From Bauldia litoralis (GTDB lineage Bacteria; Pseudomonadota; Alphaproteobacteria; Rhizobiales; Kaistiaceae), in assembly GCA_945882315.1 (NCBI GenBank), contig CAMCWB010000004.1, positions 33,668 through 97,667 of the forward strand: a DNA stretch of 64,000 nt, written 5' to 3'. This document shows positions 1 to 8,791 of the stretch, piece after piece. Within the stretch, counting starts at the first letter, position 1; every line of letters starts with the position of its first letter. The notes beneath the pieces were generated by a model. It made no database searches and was not told where the DNA came from. It saw only the letters and a program-made list of their open reading frames with translations. A program made the translations under genes and the position numbers.

Positions 1-1236
1 GCCCCGGAATTCCGCGCCCTGTCGTATTTCAAGGTCGTCCCCGCCGATCTCGCCAAGCCGGACGCGGTCACCGAGGAGCAGACGCGCGCCAATTACGACG
101 CCAACATCCGCGACTATTCGGTGCTCGAACGACGCCGGGTGTCGCAGATCCATTTCGACACCAAGGCCGATGCCGACGCGGCGGCTGCCGCGATCACCGG
201 CGGCAAGACCTTCGAGGCGATCGCGACGGATCGGAAGCTGACGCCGACCGATACGGCGCTCGGCCTCGTGACGCGCGACGAGATCATCGACAAGAAGATC
301 GCCGAGGCGGCCTTCGGGCTCGACGCCAACAGCGTCAGCGGCGTCATCGACAGCGATTTCGGCTTCATCATCGCCAAGGTCGAAGAGATCCAGCCCGGCT
401 CGGTCAAGCCCTTCGATACGGTCAAGGCCGAGATCAAGCAGAAGATGGCGGTCGCCGAGGCGGCGCGGAAGATCATCCAGACCTATGACGAGGTCGAGGA
501 CATGCGCGCCGGCGGCGAGACGCTGAAGGAGATCGCCACCAAGCTTGCCGTGCCTTATGTGAGTGTCGCGGCGGTCGACCGGAACGGCAACGATGCCAAC
601 GGTACCAAGGTCGCCGACCTGCCCGGCGGCGCGACGCTGCTCGCGACTGCTGCCGAGAGCGACGTCGGCATCGAGAATGACGCGGTCCGCATCGAGGATA
701 ACGGCTACGCCTGGTTCGAGGTGACCGCGGTGACCGCCGAGCGCGACCGCGAGCTCAGCGAGGTTCGTGAGAAGGTCGTCGCCGACTGGAAGAAGAGCCA
801 GACCGAAAAGCGGATCGAAGACAAGGCCGAGGATGCCCGCAGCAAGATCGCGGCGGGCACGGCGATCGAGGCGATCGCCACGGAGCTTGCCGTCGAGGTC
901 AAGACCGCGGCGAAGCTGCTGCGCTCGGCGCAGCCGCCGGCCGACCTTGCCGCCTCCGCCGTGAGCGCCGCCTTCGCCGGGCCGACCGGGCATGTCGCCG
1001 TCGCCGATGGTGCGGCTGAAGGCACCAAGGCGGTGATCGTGGTCTCGAATGCGGTCGTGCCGGCCTTCGATCCGGCGGCGGCCGACCTGCCGCAGATCCG
1101 GACGCAGGTCTCCGAGCAGCTTGCCAATGACTATATGCAGCAGTTCCTGGTCGAGATGCAGAACCAGCTCGGGCTTTCGGTCAATCAGGCCGCCGTGCAG
1201 GCCGTCATCGGCCAGCAGCAGCAGCCAGGTCTCTGA
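1..1236 (+). CDS. ppiD: Peptidylprolyl isomerase PpiD-like periplasmic chaperone, C-terminal part (5' end outside window)
   Basis: The frame is open from the first base, so 411 C-terminal residues are visible and the start lies outside the window. The opening residues and those after about residue 45 (RRRVSQIHF) match a parvulin-type rotamase domain, ending near KPFDTVKAEIKQKM. A long charged helical region follows, then a second domain rich in Ala and Val. This order fits the inner-membrane-anchored PpiD/SurA-like foldase that assists folding of exported proteins. The N-terminal membrane anchor cannot be checked. The stop is only 20 bases before trpE, so the two are probably co-transcribed. 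The family assignment is good; PpiD rather than another SurA_N-type protein is inferred from neighbourhood and layout. Confidence 0.85.
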   Translation, partial: APEFRALSYFKVVPADLAKPDAVTEEQTRANYDANIRDYSVLERRRVSQIHFDTKADADAAAAAITGGKTFEAIATDRKLTPTDTALGLVTRDEIIDKKIAEAAFGLDANSVSGVIDSDFGFIIAKVEEIQPGSVKPFDTVKAEIKQKMAVAEAARKIIQTYDEVEDMRAGGETLKEIATKLAVPYVSVAAVDRNGNDANGTKVADLPGGATLLATAAESDVGIENDAVRIEDNGYAWFEVTAVTAERDRELSEVREKVVADWKKSQTEKRIEDKAEDARSKIAAGTAIEAIATELAVEVKTAAKLLRSAQPPADLAASAVSAAFAGPTGHVAVADGAAEGTKAVIVVSNAVVPAFDPAAADLPQIRTQVSEQLANDYMQQFLVEMQNQLGLSVNQAAVQAVIGQQQQPGL

Positions 1237-1256
1237 CCGGGCGGGTTGAAAGCAGA

Positions 1257-2771
1257 ATGAAGATCCAGCCTGCCGCCGCCGATTTCGCTCGCTCCTACGA
1301 TTCCGGCAAGCCGCAGGTCGTGTGGACGCGGCTCGTCGCCGATCTCGAGACGCCGGTCTCGGCGATGCTCAAGCTCTCGACCGGGCGCGTGAACTGTTTT
1401 CTGCTGGAATCGGTCGAGGGCGGCGCCGTGCGTGGCCGCTATTCGATCATCGGCATCGAGCCCGACCTCATCTTCCGCGCGACCGGCAGCAAGGCCGAGA
1501 TCAACCGCGACCCGAAGGGGCATCCGGATCGCTTCGAGGCTTTGGCCGAGCTGTCGCTGGAAGCGCTCAGGACGCTGATCGGCGACTCCCGCATCCACCT
1601 GCCTGCCGAACTACCGCCGCTCTCGGCGGGCATCTTCGGCTATCTCGGCTACGACATGGTGCGGCAGATGGAGGAGCTCGGCGCGCCGCCGCCCGATCCG
1701 CTGGGCTTCCCCGATGCGATCCTGATCCGGCCGACGGCAACCGTCGTCTTCGACGCGGTCAAGGACGAGATCACCATCGTCTCGCCGGTACGCCCGGCCG
1801 CCGGCGTCAGCGCCGAACAAGCTCTCGCGCGCGCCACCGACCGGCTGATCGCGATCGTCGAATCGCTCGACACGCCGCTCGACAAATCGGCGGCGGCGCC
1901 CGAGGTCGACCTTACCGTCGACGTCGTCTCCAATACGTCGCGCGAGCGCTATCTCGACATGGTCCGGAAGGCGAAGGAATACATCGCCGCCGGCGACATC
2001 TTCCAGGTCGTGCTGTCGCAGCGCTTCGAGGCATCCTTCACGCTACCGCCCTTCGCGCTCTACCGGGCGCTCCGCCGGGTGAACCCCTCGCCCTTCCTCT
2101 ATTATCTCGACTTCGGCGATTTCGCGCTGGCCGGCTCCAGCCCGGAAATCCTCGTGCGCGTGCGCGACGGCGAAGTGACGATCCGGCCGATCGCCGGAAC
2201 GCGGCGGCGCGGCGCGACACCCGAGGAAGACAAGGTGCTGACCACCGAGCTTCTCGCCGATCCGAAGGAGCGCGCCGAACATCTGATGCTGCTCGACCTC
2301 GGCCGCAACGATGTCGGGCGGGTCGCCGAGATCGGCACGGTGAAGGTGACCGGCCAGTTCTTCCCGGAATATTACAGCCACGTCATTCACATCGTCTCGA
2401 ATGTCGTCGGCGCGCTCGCAAAGGAGCACGATACGCTCGATGCGCTCGCCGCCGGTTTCCCGGCCGGCACGGTCTCCGGCGCGCCGAAGGTGCGCGCCAT
2501 GCAGATCATCGACGAGCTCGAGGCGGAGAAGCGCGGGCCCTATGCAGGCTGCGTCGGCTACTTTTCAGCCGATGGCGCGATGGATACCTGCATCGTGCTG
2601 CGCACCTCGATCGTCAAGGACGGCAAGATGTATGTACAGGCCGGCGCCGGCATCGTCGCGGACTCGGTGCCGGAAAGCGAGTTCGAGGAATGCGTCAACA
2701 AATCGAAGGCTCTTTTCCGCGCCGCGGAAGAGGCGGTAAGGTTTGCCTCCACCGTCGGCCGGGGGCAGTGA
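1257..2771 (+). CDS. trpE: Anthranilate synthase component I
   Basis: This 504-residue protein makes anthranilate from chorismate, the first step of tryptophan synthesis, with TrpG supplying ammonia. The N-terminal part carries the LLES feedback-site motif (NCFLLESVEGG). The chorismate-binding domain shows AGDIFQVVLSQRFE, GSSPEILVRV, PIAGTRRRGATPEED, FPAGTVSGAPKVRAMQ and GAGIVADSVPESEFEEC, all expected for an active enzyme. It is a stand-alone TrpE, not the TrpE-TrpG fusion found in several rhizobia, and trpG follows 9 bases later. Only 20 bases separate it from the ppiD stop, which leaves no room for a leader-peptide attenuator. Confidence 0.97.
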   Translation: MKIQPAAADFARSYDSGKPQVVWTRLVADLETPVSAMLKLSTGRVNCFLLESVEGGAVRGRYSIIGIEPDLIFRATGSKAEINRDPKGHPDRFEALAELSLEALRTLIGDSRIHLPAELPPLSAGIFGYLGYDMVRQMEELGAPPPDPLGFPDAILIRPTATVVFDAVKDEITIVSPVRPAAGVSAEQALARATDRLIAIVESLDTPLDKSAAAPEVDLTVDVVSNTSRERYLDMVRKAKEYIAAGDIFQVVLSQRFEASFTLPPFALYRALRRVNPSPFLYYLDFGDFALAGSSPEILVRVRDGEVTIRPIAGTRRRGATPEEDKVLTTELLADPKERAEHLMLLDLGRNDVGRVAEIGTVKVTGQFFPEYYSHVIHIVSNVVGALAKEHDTLDALAAGFPAGTVSGAPKVRAMQIIDELEAEKRGPYAGCVGYFSADGAMDTCIVLRTSIVKDGKMYVQAGAGIVADSVPESEFEECVNKSKALFRAAEEAVRFASTVGRGQ

Positions 2772-2780
2772 GCGAGCGCC

Positions 2781-3392
2781 ATGGCTTTCCTCGTCATCGA
2801 TAACTACGACAGCTTCACCTACAATCTCGTCCACTTCCTGGGCGAGCTTGGCGCCAAGCTCGTCGTGCGCCGCAACGACAAGATCACGGTCGACGAGGTG
2901 CGGGCGATGGACCCGGACGGCATCGTCATTTCGCCCGGCCCCTGCACCCCCAACGAAGCCGGCATCTGCCTCGACCTCATCGCCAAGGCCGGCGCGACGA
3001 TCCCGATCTTCGGCGTCTGCCTCGGCCACCAGGCGATCGGACAGGTCTATGGCGGCAAGGTCATCCGCGCGCCGAAGCTGATGCATGGCAAGGTGAGCGA
3101 GATCCGCCATACCGGGCGCTCGGTCTTCCGCGGCATCAACGGCGACTTCAAGGCGACGCGCTACCACTCGCTGACCATCGAGCCCGCCAGCGTGCCGGCC
3201 TCGCTGGAAGTGACTGCCGGCAGCGACGACGACGTCATCATGGGCGTGATGCACAAGGAGCATCCCGTGCATGGCGTCCAGTTCCACCCGGAAAGCATTG
3301 CCTCCGAGCACGGCCACCAGATCCTGAAGAATTTTATCGACCTCTCCGCCGACTGGAACGCGAAGCACCGCGCCAAGCGCTCCGCCGCCTGA
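2781..3392 (+). CDS. trpG: Anthranilate synthase component II (glutamine amidotransferase)
   Basis: This 203-residue class I glutamine amidotransferase delivers ammonia to TrpE. The triad region is intact: [12 protein letters not shown] carries the nucleophile Cys80, and [15 protein letters not shown] carries the His and Glu. The N-terminal [17 protein letters not shown] and the [11 protein letters not shown] oxyanion segment are typical. The length is normal for a stand-alone subunit. In many bacteria the same protein also serves 4-amino-4-deoxychorismate synthase (PabA role). No separate pabA is visible here, so dual use is possible but not shown. Confidence 0.96.
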   Translation: MAFLVIDNYDSFTYNLVHFLGELGAKLVVRRNDKITVDEVRAMDPDGIVISPGPCTPNEAGICLDLIAKAGATIPIFGVCLGHQAIGQVYGGKVIRAPKLMHGKVSEIRHTGRSVFRGINGDFKATRYHSLTIEPASVPASLEVTAGSDDDVIMGVMHKEHPVHGVQFHPESIASEHGHQILKNFIDLSADWNAKHRAKRSAA

Positions 3393-3417
3393 CCAACGCC
3401 TGAAGGAAGAAGCGAAC

Positions 3418-4431
3418 ATGGCCGACCTCAAGCCGCTCATCGCGAAGGTCGCGACCGGCGCCTCGCTCTCGCGAGCCGAGTCGGAGCAGGCTTTCACGAT
3501 CATCATGTCGGGCGAGGCGACGCCGTCCCAGATCGGCGGCTTCCTGATGGCACTCCGGGTACGCGGCGAGACGGTCGACGAGATCGCTGGCGCGGTCGCA
3601 ACCATGCGCGCCAAGGCGACGCCGGTCGAAGCCCCGGCCGGCGCCATCGACGTGGTCGGCACGGGCGGCGACTCGGCCGGCACCTACAACATCTCGACGA
3701 CCGCGGCCTTTGTCGTCGCCGGCGCGGGCGTGCCGGTCGCCAAGCACGGCAACCGTGCCCTCTCCTCTAAATCGGGCTCCGCCGACATTCTCGCGGCGCT
3801 CGGCGTCAAGATCGAGCAGACGCCGGAAGGCATCGCGAAATGCATCCGCGAGGCCGGCATCGGCTTCATGTTCGCGCCGGCCCATCACTCGGCGATGAAG
3901 CATGTCGGGCCGACGCGCGTCGAGCTCGCCACGCGGACGGTCTTCAACCTGCTCGGCCCGCTTTCCAACCCGGCCGGCGTCAAGCGGCTGCTGGTTGGCG
4001 TCTTCTCGCCGCAATGGCTGGAGCCGGTCGCCAATGTGCTGAAGGATCTCGGCACCGAGGCGGCATGGGTCGTCCACGGCGCCGGTGGCGTCGACGAGAT
4101 TTCGGTCGCCGGCAAGACGAAGGTCGCCGAGCTGAAGGATGGCAAGGTGACGACCTTCGAGATCTCGCCCGGCGATGTCGGCCTGCCCGAGGCCCCGCTC
4201 GACGCGGTCAGGGGTGGCGACGCGACGGTCAACGCCGCGGCGCTGCGTAAGCTCCTCGACGGAGAACAGAGCGCCTACCGCGACACCGTGCTTCTCAACG
4301 CCGGCGCAGCGCTGGTAGTCGCCGGCAAGGCCAAGACGCTGAAGGACGGCGTGGCGCTCGCCGCCGCGTCGATCGACGAAGGCAAGGCGAAGGCGCGCCT
4401 CGAACAGCTCGTCGCTGTCTCGAATTCGTGA
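3418..4431 (+). CDS. trpD: Anthranilate phosphoribosyltransferase
   Basis: This 337-residue protein transfers phosphoribose from PRPP to anthranilate, the second step of the tryptophan pathway. The glycine-rich PRPP/anthranilate region [18 protein letters not shown] is followed by [18 protein letters not shown], and the C-terminal half has the [13 protein letters not shown] segment. The length matches the family. The start is preceded by AAGGAAGAAG about 6 bases upstream. It lies 25 bases after trpG and 7 bases before trpC, so it reads as part of one trp operon. Confidence 0.97.
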   Translation: MADLKPLIAKVATGASLSRAESEQAFTIIMSGEATPSQIGGFLMALRVRGETVDEIAGAVATMRAKATPVEAPAGAIDVVGTGGDSAGTYNISTTAAFVVAGAGVPVAKHGNRALSSKSGSADILAALGVKIEQTPEGIAKCIREAGIGFMFAPAHHSAMKHVGPTRVELATRTVFNLLGPLSNPAGVKRLLVGVFSPQWLEPVANVLKDLGTEAAWVVHGAGGVDEISVAGKTKVAELKDGKVTTFEISPGDVGLPEAPLDAVRGGDATVNAAALRKLLDGEQSAYRDTVLLNAGAALVVAGKAKTLKDGVALAAASIDEGKAKARLEQLVAVSNS

Positions 4432-4438
4432 GGCGGCG

Positions 4439-5251
4439 ATGACCGACATCCTCCGCAAGATCGAGGCGACCAAGCGCGAGGAGATCGCCGTGGCGAAGGC
4501 TGCCGTGTCGCCCAACCAGATGCGCGAGCGTGCGCTGGCAGAGCCGCCGGCGCGCGGTTTCCTGAAGGCGATCGAGGCGACCATAGCCGCGGGTCGCACG
4601 GCACTGATCGCCGAGGTCAAGAAGGCAAGCCCGTCGAAGGGCCTGATCCGCGCCGACTTCAATCCGCCGGTGCTCGCGAAGGCCTATGCGACGGGCGGCG
4701 CGACCTGTCTCTCGGTGCTGACCGATGGCCCCTATTTCCAGGGCGGCCCCGCTGACCTCCAGGCGGCGCGGAAGGCGGTGTCCCTGCCGGCGCTCCGCAA
4801 GGATTTCATGTTCGAGCCCTATCAGGTCTACCAGTCGCGGGCGCTCGGCGCCGACTGCATCCTGATCATCATGGCGGCGCTATCCGACAACGAGGCGCGG
4901 GCGATCGAGACGACCGCCTTCGAGCTCGGCATGGACGTGCTGATCGAAGTCCATGACGAGGCTGAACTCGAGCGCGCGCTCCGGCTCAGGTCGCGGCTCG
5001 TCGGCATCAACAATCGCGACCTCCGCACCTTCGAAACGTCGCTTGCCGTCAGCGAGCGGCTGGCGGCGCTGGTGCCGAAGGATCGCGTGCTGGTCGGCGA
5101 GAGTGGCATCTTCACGCCGGTCGACGTGGCGCGGCTGGCGACGGTCGGCATAAGGACGATCCTGGTCGGCGAAAGCCTGATGCGGCAGGACGACGTCGCG
5201 GCGGCAACCGCCGGACTTCTCGGCTTGCCCGTCGGCGCAACGGCGGGCTGA
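4439..5251 (+). CDS. trpC: Indole-3-glycerol phosphate synthase
   Basis: This 270-residue TIM-barrel enzyme closes the ring of CdRP to give indole-3-glycerol phosphate. Visible signatures are [19 protein letters not shown] near residue 58 (catalytic Lys), [20 protein letters not shown] (second catalytic Lys and Glu), [15 protein letters not shown] and VGESGIFT at the phosphate site. It is a monofunctional TrpC without a fused TrpF domain. The moaC start follows after 2 bases, a linkage of trpDC to moaC-moeA common in rhizobial genomes. Confidence 0.97.
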   Translation: MTDILRKIEATKREEIAVAKAAVSPNQMRERALAEPPARGFLKAIEATIAAGRTALIAEVKKASPSKGLIRADFNPPVLAKAYATGGATCLSVLTDGPYFQGGPADLQAARKAVSLPALRKDFMFEPYQVYQSRALGADCILIIMAALSDNEARAIETTAFELGMDVLIEVHDEAELERALRLRSRLVGINNRDLRTFETSLAVSERLAALVPKDRVLVGESGIFTPVDVARLATVGIRTILVGESLMRQDDVAAATAGLLGLPVGATAG

Positions 5252-5253
5252 GC

Positions 5254-5742
5254 ATGGCCCGCGGCGCCCGCCTCACCCATCTCGACAAGGCCGGCGCGGC
5301 GAACATGGTCGACGTGTCGGAGAAGGCGGTGACAGAGCGTGTTGCCATCGCCGAGGGCGCGGTGGTGATGGCGGCGAAGACGCTCGACATGATCGTGGCC
5401 GGGAACGCCAAGAAGGGCGACGTGATCGGCACGGCGCGGATCGCCGGCATCATGGCGGCGAAGCGCACGCATGAACTGATCCCGCTCTGCCACCCGATCG
5501 GGTTGACCAAAGTGACGGTCGAGATCGAGCCTGACGCGACGCTGCCGGGCCTCCGCGTCCGCGCTACGACGAAGGTCGCCGGCAAGACAGGCGTCGAGAT
5601 GGAGGCGCTGACGGCGGTGTCGGTCGCCTGCCTGACGATCTACGACATGGCCAAGGCCGTCGACCGTGGCATGCGGCTCACCGACATCCGGCTCGTCGAG
5701 AAGCGCGGCGGCCGCTCGGGCGTGTGGAAGGCGAAGCGATGA
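5254..5742 (+). CDS. moaC: Cyclic pyranopterin monophosphate synthase
   Basis: This 162-residue enzyme acts early in molybdenum cofactor synthesis, converting the MoaA product 3',8-cyclo-GTP to cyclic pyranopterin monophosphate. Near-invariant segments are present: [50 protein letters not shown] and [11 protein letters not shown]. The length is standard. It sits 2 bases after trpC, so translation is probably coupled. A 290-base gap with inverted extragenic repeats separates it from moeA, the next cofactor gene. Confidence 0.97.
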   Translation: MARGARLTHLDKAGAANMVDVSEKAVTERVAIAEGAVVMAAKTLDMIVAGNAKKGDVIGTARIAGIMAAKRTHELIPLCHPIGLTKVTVEIEPDATLPGLRVRATTKVAGKTGVEMEALTAVSVACLTIYDMAKAVDRGMRLTDIRLVEKRGGRSGVWKAKR

Positions 5743-5798
5743 ATTCGCGTTGCGCGTCCGAGCCGTATGGCGTCACTCCATCCGTTGGCGCGGCCCTA

Positions 5799-5870
5799 CC
5801 CTCTCCCATAGGGAGAGGGCTTCGAGCCTTAATGAGCGGAGCGAGTTTAGGCGAGAAGGGTGAGGGGTTG
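5799..5870 (+). repeat. Extragenic palindromic repeat, left unit
   Basis: A perfect 9-base inverted repeat, CCCTCTCCC / GGGAGAGGG (5799-5807 and 5811-5819, loop ATA), opens the unit. About 50 variable bases follow, and it ends in GGGTGAGGGGTTG. A second copy lies in the opposite orientation at 5926-5998, so the pair can also fold on itself as a large cruciform. It fills the moaC-moeA gap and has no coding content. Repeats of this general form are scattered between genes in rhizobial genomes. Confidence 0.8.
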
Positions 5871-5925
5871 TCGCCTGTCGGCATTGCTCGGTGGCTTCAT
5901 CGAGGAGAACGGATAACCGGTGCCG

Positions 5926-5998
5926 CAACCCCTCACCCCGCCGTTCTAAAGCTCACTGCGTTCGCCAAGAACGGCGGCCCTCTCCCTATGGGAGAGGG
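5926..5998 (-). repeat. Extragenic palindromic repeat, right unit (inverted)
   Basis: This is the inverted partner of the left unit. Read on the minus strand it begins with CCCTCTCCC-ata-GGGAGAGGG (5998-5978) and ends in GGGGTGAGGGGTTG (5939-5926). The outer palindrome and the inner GTGAGGGGTTG block are conserved between the units; the middles differ. The 55 bases between the units show no further structure. The hairpins could attenuate transcription between moaC and moeA or stabilise a processed mRNA end, but no T-tract follows either stem. Confidence 0.78.
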
Positions 5999-6032
5999 TG
6001 CTCAGCCGTTCATCGAGAATTAGGGGCGTCTC

Positions 6033-7259
6033 ATGGCCGGCCTAATCCCCGTCGACGAAGCAATTGCGCGGATCGTGGCGGGGGTGGCGCCGCTACCGGG
6101 CGAGAGGGTTGCGCTGGCCAGTTCGCTCGGGCGGACGCTGGCGGAGCCGCTTGCCGCGACGCGGACGCAACCGCCCTTCCCGGCTTCGGCGATGGATGGT
6201 TATGCCGTGCGCGCGGCGGATACCGTAGCGGTGCCGGCGCGGCTGACGGTGATCGGGACGTCCGCGGCGGGACATGGATTCGCCGGCACGGTCGGCCCCG
6301 GCGAGGCGGTCAATCTCTCGACCGGCGCGCCACTGCCTGAAGGCGCCGATGCGGTGCTGATCAAGGAGAATGCCGAGCGCCTCGACGCGACCAACGTCAT
6401 CGCGCTGGAGCCCTGCATCGCCGGCCGCAACATCAGGGCCCCCGGATACGACTTCCGCCAGGGCGACGAAATCCTGCCGGCGGGGCGAAGGCTCTCGGTG
6501 CGCGAGATCGCGGTCGCCGCGGCGATGAACCATCCGACCGTGCCGGTGCGCCGCAGGCCGAAAGTCGCGCTGATCGCGACCGGCGACGAGTTGGTGCTGC
6601 CGGGCATGATCCCGGGACCGGACCAGATCGTCGCCTCGACCGGACCGGCGCTCGCCGCCTTTGTGCAGCTCAACGGTGGCGAGGCTTATGATCTCGGTAT
6701 CGCGCTCGACACCAAGGCGGCGATCGGCGCCAGGATCGACGAGGCGCTGGTGCTGCCGGCCGAGATCATCGTGACGCTCGGCGGCGCCTCGATCGGCGAC
6801 CACGATCTGGTGCAGTCGACGCTGGCCGATAAAGGCATGGCACTCGATTTCTGGAAGATCGCCATGCGGCCGGGAAAGCCGCTGATGTTCGGCCGGCTCG
6901 GCGAGACGCGTGTTCTCGGCCTGCCGGGAAACCCGGTATCGAGCATCGTCTGCTCGATCCTGTTCCTGAAGCCGCTGCTTGCGGCCCTGACCGGCGAGCC
7001 GGTGGCCGACCCGTCCGAGCCGGCGCTGCTCGGCGGCGACCTGCCCGAGAACGACAATCGGCAGGATTATCTCCGCGCGACGCTGACGATCGAAGCCGAC
7101 GGACTGCCGGTGGCGAAGGCGCTGTCGCGGCAGGACAGTTCGGGGTTGGGGGTTCTCTCCTCGTCGCAATGTCTGATCATCCGCGCGCCTTTCGCGCCGC
7201 CGGCCAAGGCGGGCGAGCCGTGCCGCGTCGTGCGGCTCCGCGACTGGCAGCTCATGTGA
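6033..7259 (+). CDS. moeA: Molybdopterin molybdenumtransferase
   Basis: This 408-residue protein inserts molybdenum into adenylylated molybdopterin. Motifs in order are FPASAMDGYAVRA, STGAPLPEGADAVLIKE, ATGDELV (MoCF domain start), GGASIGDHDLV, PGKPLMFGRL and GLPGNPVSSIV, followed by the C-terminal beta domain. AGGGG lies about 8 bases before the ATG. The stop overlaps the GTG start of the next gene (GTGA), which suggests translational coupling with a protein of unknown function. Confidence 0.96.
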   Translation: MAGLIPVDEAIARIVAGVAPLPGERVALASSLGRTLAEPLAATRTQPPFPASAMDGYAVRAADTVAVPARLTVIGTSAAGHGFAGTVGPGEAVNLSTGAPLPEGADAVLIKENAERLDATNVIALEPCIAGRNIRAPGYDFRQGDEILPAGRRLSVREIAVAAAMNHPTVPVRRRPKVALIATGDELVLPGMIPGPDQIVASTGPALAAFVQLNGGEAYDLGIALDTKAAIGARIDEALVLPAEIIVTLGGASIGDHDLVQSTLADKGMALDFWKIAMRPGKPLMFGRLGETRVLGLPGNPVSSIVCSILFLKPLLAALTGEPVADPSEPALLGGDLPENDNRQDYLRATLTIEADGLPVAKALSRQDSSGLGVLSSSQCLIIRAPFAPPAKAGEPCRVVRLRDWQLM

Positions 7260-7888
7260 GCCCGTCGCAGCCGCGGCAGAACCGTGTGCTGCCGACCGGC
7301 GAGATCGTCCGCCATGCCGCCCGCGGCCTGTTCATGGGCAATCGTGGTTGCCTGCACGATGCCGAGGGCTTTCTCGGCACGGCGCGCTGGCGGAGCACTC
7401 TCTGGATCACCTGCAAGACGGCGTTCAAGGACCGCCGGCGTCAGCTCATGGCGCCGGGACGCTACACCGAACTCTTTTTTCTCGACGAGGCCGTCGCGCT
7501 CGCCGCCGGACACCGGCCCTGCGCCGAATGCCGGCGGACGGACTATCGGCGCTTTCTTGCAAGCTGGGCCGACGGCAACGGCGCCGCCATCTCAAAGGCC
7601 GGCGAGATCGATCGCGCTCTCCATACGGCGCGTATCGAGCCGCAAACGCGAACACAGCGGACATATCGATCGGACATCGGCGCGTTGCCGGACGGCGCTT
7701 TTGTCCGGCTGGGATCGATCCCTCATCTGCTGCTCGGTGCCGCCGCCTATCCTTTCGCGGACTACGCCTATGGTCCGTCCGTCGAGCGCCCGGCGAATGG
7801 CGTGGTCGACGTGATGACACCGCTGCCGACCGTGAATACGCTGAGCGCCGGATACCGGCCCTTCCTCCATCCGGATGTGACGCAATGA
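7256..7888 (+). CDS. Conserved-looking protein of unknown function with a GHRPCAECRR cysteine motif
   Basis: This predicted 210-residue protein starts at a GTG that overlaps the moeA stop by four bases. A longer frame back to 7169 would run inside moeA and is less likely. The protein is soluble-looking and contains GNRGCLH, ITCKTAFK and GHRPCAECRRTDYRRF in its first half. The paired cysteines after GHRP resemble a small metal-binding site, faintly recalling the RPCxRC pattern of Ada-type zinc domains, but no family can be named. It ends in ATGA with the following MaoC-like gene, so three genes are translationally chained. Confidence 0.8.
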   Translation: MSPSQPRQNRVLPTGEIVRHAARGLFMGNRGCLHDAEGFLGTARWRSTLWITCKTAFKDRRRQLMAPGRYTELFFLDEAVALAAGHRPCAECRRTDYRRFLASWADGNGAAISKAGEIDRALHTARIEPQTRTQRTYRSDIGALPDGAFVRLGSIPHLLLGAAAYPFADYAYGPSVERPANGVVDVMTPLPTVNTLSAGYRPFLHPDVTQ

Positions 7889-8751
7889 CTCTCGATCATC
7901 ACAAGCTGCTCGCCGCGCCCGCGGCCGAGACGCCCTATCGCTACACGGCGTGGGACACGATGCTGCACGGGCTGGGCGTCGGGCTCGGCATGGATGCGCT
8001 CGACAAGGGACAACTCGCCTTCGTCTATGGCGAACCGCCGAAGGTCTTTCCGACAATGTCGGCCTGCATCGGCTGGGTCGACCTGACGCGCGACCCGCGC
8101 TTTTTCGACCCGGCCTGGGGGCTCGATGCCAACCGCATCGTCGTCGGCGAAAGCATCGTCACGCAGCATGTCGCCCTGCCTGCCGAGGGTAGCGGCGTCG
8201 CGCGGATGTATTTCGCCGAGGTGGTCGACAAGGGCGCCGGCAAGGCGGCGCTGATCCGCACCCGGAAGGACGTTCTCGACGATCGCGGCACCCTGCTCGC
8301 TTCACTGGACACCTGGTTGTTCGTGCGCGGCGCCGGCGGCTTCGGCGGTCCCGGCGAAGGCGGTCCGGAGCGGGTCGTCCTGCCGGAGCGTGCCGCGGAC
8401 TTCACCGCTGAGCTGGCGACGCCCGAAAACCTGGCGCTGATCTTCCGGCTCTCGCTCGGCGACAACAATGCGCTTCACGCCGATCCGGATCACGCCAAGC
8501 GCGTCGGCTTCGAGCGGCCGATCCTGCATGGCATCGCGAGCTTCTCGGTCGGCGTCCATGCGGTGCTGAAGACCGCCCTCGCCTATGATCAGGTGCGCTT
8601 CCGGTCCGGCCGCGCGCGCTTCGTGCAGCCGGTCTTTCCTGGCGACACGCTTGCAACGGAGGTCTGGGTCGAGGGCAACGTGGCGCTCTTCCGGACAAAG
8701 GCGCTCGAGCGCAACCTGCTCGTCATGGATGGCGGCAAGGTAGAATTCTAG
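7885..8751 (+). CDS. MaoC-family (R)-specific enoyl-CoA hydratase / 3-hydroxyacyl-CoA dehydratase
   Basis: This 288-residue double hot-dog protein starts at an ATG overlapping the previous stop (ATGA). The C-terminal half carries the hydratase-2 motif LGDNNALHADPDHAKRVGF, with the catalytic pair at about Asp193 and His198, followed by the ILHG segment. The N-terminal half is a degenerate hot-dog fold, as in eukaryotic-type MFE-2 and PhaJ relatives. It probably hydrates trans-2-enoyl-CoA to (R)-3-hydroxyacyl-CoA in fatty-acid or polyhydroxyalkanoate metabolism. The substrate cannot be told, and the moeA neighbour gives no clue. Confidence 0.87.
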   Translation: MTLDHHKLLAAPAAETPYRYTAWDTMLHGLGVGLGMDALDKGQLAFVYGEPPKVFPTMSACIGWVDLTRDPRFFDPAWGLDANRIVVGESIVTQHVALPAEGSGVARMYFAEVVDKGAGKAALIRTRKDVLDDRGTLLASLDTWLFVRGAGGFGGPGEGGPERVVLPERAADFTAELATPENLALIFRLSLGDNNALHADPDHAKRVGFERPILHGIASFSVGVHAVLKTALAYDQVRFRSGRARFVQPVFPGDTLATEVWVEGNVALFRTKALERNLLVMDGGKVEF

Positions 8752-8754
8752 AGA

Positions 8755-8782
8755 CGGCCGCTCCGGGTAACCGGAGCGGCCG
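8755..8782. terminator. Hairpin between convergent genes, probable bidirectional terminator
   Basis: A perfect 12-base-pair stem, CGGCCGCTCCGG / CCGGAGCGGCCG, with loop GTAA lies in the 40 bases between the MaoC-like gene (+) and the oxidoreductase (-). No T-tract follows on either side, so termination would depend on the hairpin alone. Confidence 0.6.
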
Positions 8783-8791
8783 CAATCTGGC

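Noticed and set aside
1322..2803. 493-codon plus-strand frame overlapping trpE
   Set aside because: Arg/His/Ala-rich frame-shifted shadow of trpE, which carries all catalytic motifs.
7169..7255. Upstream extension of the unknown gene inside moeA
   Set aside because: The extension is Arg/Ala-rich shadow sequence of moeA; the GTG overlapping the moeA stop is the better start.
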